This document shows positions 24,937 to 26,834 of a DNA stretch of 26,834 nucleotides, piece after piece. The position numbers and the translations under genes were made by a program. This DNA is from JBDHRG01 sp039807445 (GTDB lineage: Bacteria > Pseudomonadota > Gammaproteobacteria > Competibacterales > Competibacteraceae), in contig JBDHRG010000029.1 of NCBI GenBank assembly GCA_039807445.1, positions 1-26,834 on the forward strand, read 5' to 3'. The notes beneath the pieces were generated by a model, which did no database searches, was not told the origin of the DNA, and was given only the letters and a program-made list of their open reading frames with translations. Each line of letters begins with the position of its first letter. Positions within the stretch are counted from its first letter, which is position 1.

Positions 24937-25638
24937 TCAGCGCCGCACCTCGAGCGCCCGGCGCAGATCGAGCGGCTGGTCCTGCGAGCGCTCCAGATCG
25001 AGCTGATCGAGGCAGAAGGCCAGGAACTCGTCGAGCACCTTGACCGCGCGCGCCACGTCGCCCTCGGCCAGCGCATCGAGCAGTTCCAGGCGCTCGCGGG
25101 TAGCGCAGTAGAGGCTGCCCGGCGACTTGTACATCGCGCTGATCAGCAGCGCGCGCGTCACCAGCTCGCGCGCGTACTGCGTCAGGACGCGGTTGCCGGC
25201 CAGCTCGACCAACTCGACGTGGAAGGCCGAGGTCAGCCGCATCCACTCCTGGTAGTCGCCGGCATCGAAGGCTTCGCGCTGCGCCTCGACCAGCGCGCGC
25301 AGGCGCTCGAGGTCGCGCGCCGTGATCCGCCCGGCCACCTGCGGCAGCACGCCGCACTCGAGCACGCGCTGCGCCGAGTACACGTCGCGCGCATCCTGCA
25401 CCGAGGGGCTGGCGACGGTCGCGCCGCGGTTGGGCGTCAGGTCGACGATGTGGTCGTGACCCAGGCGCAGCAGCCCCAGGCGCACCACGTTGCGGCTCAG
25501 CCCGAACAGCTCGGACAGCTCGGCTTCCTTGAGCTTGGTGCCCGGCGGCAGCCGCCCGGCCATCACCGCGGCGAGTACGGCGTCATAGATCTTGCGCTCT
25601 TCACCCTGAAGCGCACCTTTCGGAGCGGACCTGGCCAT
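24937..25638 (-). CDS. GntR-family transcriptional regulator (FadR/FCD type)
   Basis: A repressor-type regulator of 233 aa. The winged helix (about 12-78) reads KIYDAVLAAVMAGRLPPGTKLKEAELSELFGLSRNVVR, ending in TPNRGATV. A helical FCD ligand domain follows (about 85-215), with RVLECGVLPQVA and FHVELVELAGN (H140 a metal-ligand candidate). Where most FCD proteins have a histidine in the last metal-binding helix (E-H-x-x-[IL]), this one appears to have arginine (R183), so metal binding may be altered. This is judged from memory of the family. It is divergent from pyrC across 116 bases and upstream of argG on the same strand, so regulation of pyrimidine or arginine genes is possible but unproven. 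The stop is 106 bases before argG. Confidence 0.92.
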   Translation of the reverse strand: MARSAPKGALQGEERKIYDAVLAAVMAGRLPPGTKLKEAELSELFGLSRNVVRLGLLRLGHDHIVDLTPNRGATVASPSVQDARDVYSAQRVLECGVLPQVAGRITARDLERLRALVEAQREAFDAGDYQEWMRLTSAFHVELVELAGNRVLTQYARELVTRALLISAMYKSPGSLYCATRERLELLDALAEGDVARAVKVLDEFLAFCLDQLDLERSQDQPLDLRRALEVRR

Positions 25639-25710
25639 GGAGCCCTCACGCTGGATACGTCGGATGCCGCACGTTGTACACCATCCCCCCGCAGCGCGCG
25701 AAGGCTCCGC

Positions 25711-25716
25711 TATACT
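25711..25716 (+). promoter_or_regulatory. Candidate pyrC -10 box
   Basis: TATACT lies 38 bases before the pyrC start codon in the divergent gntR-pyrC gap. There is no good -35 hexamer at 17 bases, so activation or a weak promoter is implied. A TTGTACACC stretch at 25674-25682 could be a GntR half-operator. Confidence 0.4.
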
Positions 25717-25754
25717 GCCGCGCTACCCGCGTCGACCGCCGAGACCGCCGAACC

Positions 25755-26786
25755 ATGCGCATCACCCTGACCCGCCCCGACGACTGGCACCTGCACCTGC
25801 GCGACGGCGAGGCGCTCGCCACCGTCGTGCCGCACAGCGCGCGCCAGTTCGCCCGCGCGATCGTCATGCCCAACCTGAAGCCGCCGGTCGCCACGGTGGC
25901 GCAGGCGCTCGCCTACCGCGAGCGCATCCTCGCGGCGCTGCCGGCAGGGACCGGATTCGAGCCACTGATGACGCTGTACCTGACCGACCGCACCGACCCG
26001 ACCGAGATCGCCAAGGCCAAGGGTTCGGGGCGGGTGTTCGCGTGCAAGCTCTACCCCGCCGGCGCCACCACCAACTCGGACTCGGGCGTCACCGATGTGC
26101 GCCACGTCCACCCGGTGCTGGCCGAGATGGAGAGGCACGGGCTGCCGCTACTGGTGCACGGCGAAGTCACCGACCCGGCGGTCGACATCTTCGACCGCGA
26201 AGCGGTGTTCATCGAGCGCGTGCTGACGCCGCTGCGCCGCGACTTCCCCGGGCTCAAGGTGGTGCTCGAGCACATCACCACCCGGGACGCCGCCGACTAC
26301 GTGCGTGAAGCCGATGCCGGACTCGGTGCGACGATCACCGCGCACCACCTGCTGTACAACCGCAACGCGATCTTCCAGGGCGGGATCCGGCCGCACTACT
26401 TCTGCCTGCCGGTGCTCAAGCGCGAGACGCACCGCCAGGCGCTCGTCGGCGCGGCGACGTCGGGCTCGTCGAAGTTCTTCCTCGGCACCGACAGCGCGCC
26501 GCACGCGCGCGGCGCCAAGGAATCCGCCTGCGGCTGCGCCGGCTGCTACACGGCGGCGTTCGCGCTCGAGCTCTATGCGGAAGCCTTCGAGGCCGCCGAT
26601 GCGCTCGACAGGCTGGAAGGCTTCACCAGCTTCCATGGCGCCGACTTCTACGGCTTGCCGCGCAACACCGGCCAGGTGACGCTCGAGCGCACCGAGCAAG
26701 CGGTGCCGGCCGGCTACGACTACCTCGACGAGGCGCTGGTGCCGCTGCGCGCCGGCGAGCGGCTGCGCTGGCGGATGGTGGAATAA
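25755..26786 (+). CDS. pyrC: Dihydroorotase PyrC (class II)
   Basis: A zinc amidohydrolase that closes carbamoyl-aspartate to dihydroorotate in pyrimidine synthesis. Metal ligands are H12 and H14 (HLHLRDG), carbamylated K98 (ACKLYPAGATTNS), H135 (VHGE), H173 (LEHITT) and D246 (GTDSAPH). The length of 343 aa and sequence are those of the homodimeric class II enzyme of enterics. The ATG at 25755 gives the family start RITLTRPDDWHLHLRDG. An upstream in-frame ATG lies before the -10 box and is rejected. A run of perfect heptamers begins at the first base after its TAA stop. Confidence 0.97.
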   Translation: MRITLTRPDDWHLHLRDGEALATVVPHSARQFARAIVMPNLKPPVATVAQALAYRERILAALPAGTGFEPLMTLYLTDRTDPTEIAKAKGSGRVFACKLYPAGATTNSDSGVTDVRHVHPVLAEMERHGLPLLVHGEVTDPAVDIFDREAVFIERVLTPLRRDFPGLKVVLEHITTRDAADYVREADAGLGATITAHHLLYNRNAIFQGGIRPHYFCLPVLKRETHRQALVGAATSGSSKFFLGTDSAPHARGAKESACGCAGCYTAAFALELYAEAFEAADALDRLEGFTSFHGADFYGLPRNTGQVTLERTEQAVPAGYDYLDEALVPLRAGERLRWRMVE

Positions 26787-26834
26787 GGCGCGAGGCGCGA
26801 GGCGCGAGGCGCGAGGCGCGAGGCGCGAGGCGCG
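26787..26834 (+). repeat. Tandem heptamer repeat GGCGCGA, at least 6.9 copies
   Basis: Six perfect GGCGCGA units and six bases of a seventh follow the pyrC stop with no gap and run off the window end. No variant unit is present. The unit is the same as in the arms at 17431-17498 and related to those at 23491-23614. Confidence 0.95.

Noticed and set aside
24831..25076. Upstream extension of argG to a frame of 485 codons
   Set aside because: The extra part overlaps the GntR coding sequence and is Arg/Ser-rich noise; the ATG at 24830 has a good ribosome site and the exact family start.
26787..26834. A CRISPR array at the window end
   Set aside because: The unit is seven bases with no spacers; it is a tandem heptamer run.

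Overview
The window comes from a very GC-rich proteobacterial chromosome (by eye roughly two thirds GC or more, not computed). Gene order points to a gammaproteobacterium: rnfABCDGE-nth runs in the enteric rsx-nth order, pyrC is the short class II type, and grxD, sodB, argF and argG lie close together. A high-GC family such as the Ectothiorhodospiraceae or another Chromatiales group would fit. A betaproteobacterium is not excluded, and no rRNA or tRNA is present to settle it.

Layout. 1-2.5 kb: a 67-aa unknown protein, monothiol glutaredoxin grxD, and an asparagine-synthetase-like amidotransferase resembling the one that makes the osmolyte N-acetylglutaminylglutamine amide. 2.6-4.6 kb: iron superoxide dismutase sodB, then argF preceded by a 52-codon stub that looks like the 5' end of a deleted argD. 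4.7-10.9 kb: a complete RNF electron-transport operon, then endonuclease III (nth) and a DUF1841 gene. 10.9-12.2 kb: an ECF sigma factor overlapping a membrane anti-sigma factor. 12.2-17.0 kb (minus strand): a trehalose operon otsA-otsB-GH15 in which OtsA carries a two-helix membrane sensor-like N-terminus. 17.0-18.2 kb: a VOC protein and a fumarylacetoacetase-fold hydrolase. 18.2-18.9 kb: a secreted protein with a PEP-CTERM-like tail behind a near-consensus sigma-54 promoter. 19.0-20.8 kb: an unknown HExxH protein, a DUF1127 peptide and a divergent LysR regulator. 20.9-21.6 kb: a Phd/VapC toxin-antitoxin pair. 21.6-26.8 kb: GNAT, MOSC, gloA, argG, a GntR regulator and pyrC.

Common themes are osmotic and oxidative stress (dipeptide-amide amidotransferase, trehalose cycle, SodB, GrxD, GloA, Nth, ECF sigma), arginine/pyrimidine supply (ArgF, ArgG, PyrC share carbamoyl-phosphate metabolism) and membrane redox energy (RNF).

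The most unusual items are: (1) a purine-rich heptamer repeat element that abuts the stop codons of pyrC, argG and the FAH gene, and in one place forms the first ~28 codons of the next gene; (2) the membrane-anchored OtsA with a G8 tract in its linker; (3) the sigma-54/PEP-CTERM unit; (4) the argD stub; (5) a perfect 38-bp palindrome between gloA and the MOSC gene. No CRISPR array, insertion sequence, prophage or clear new defence system was seen.
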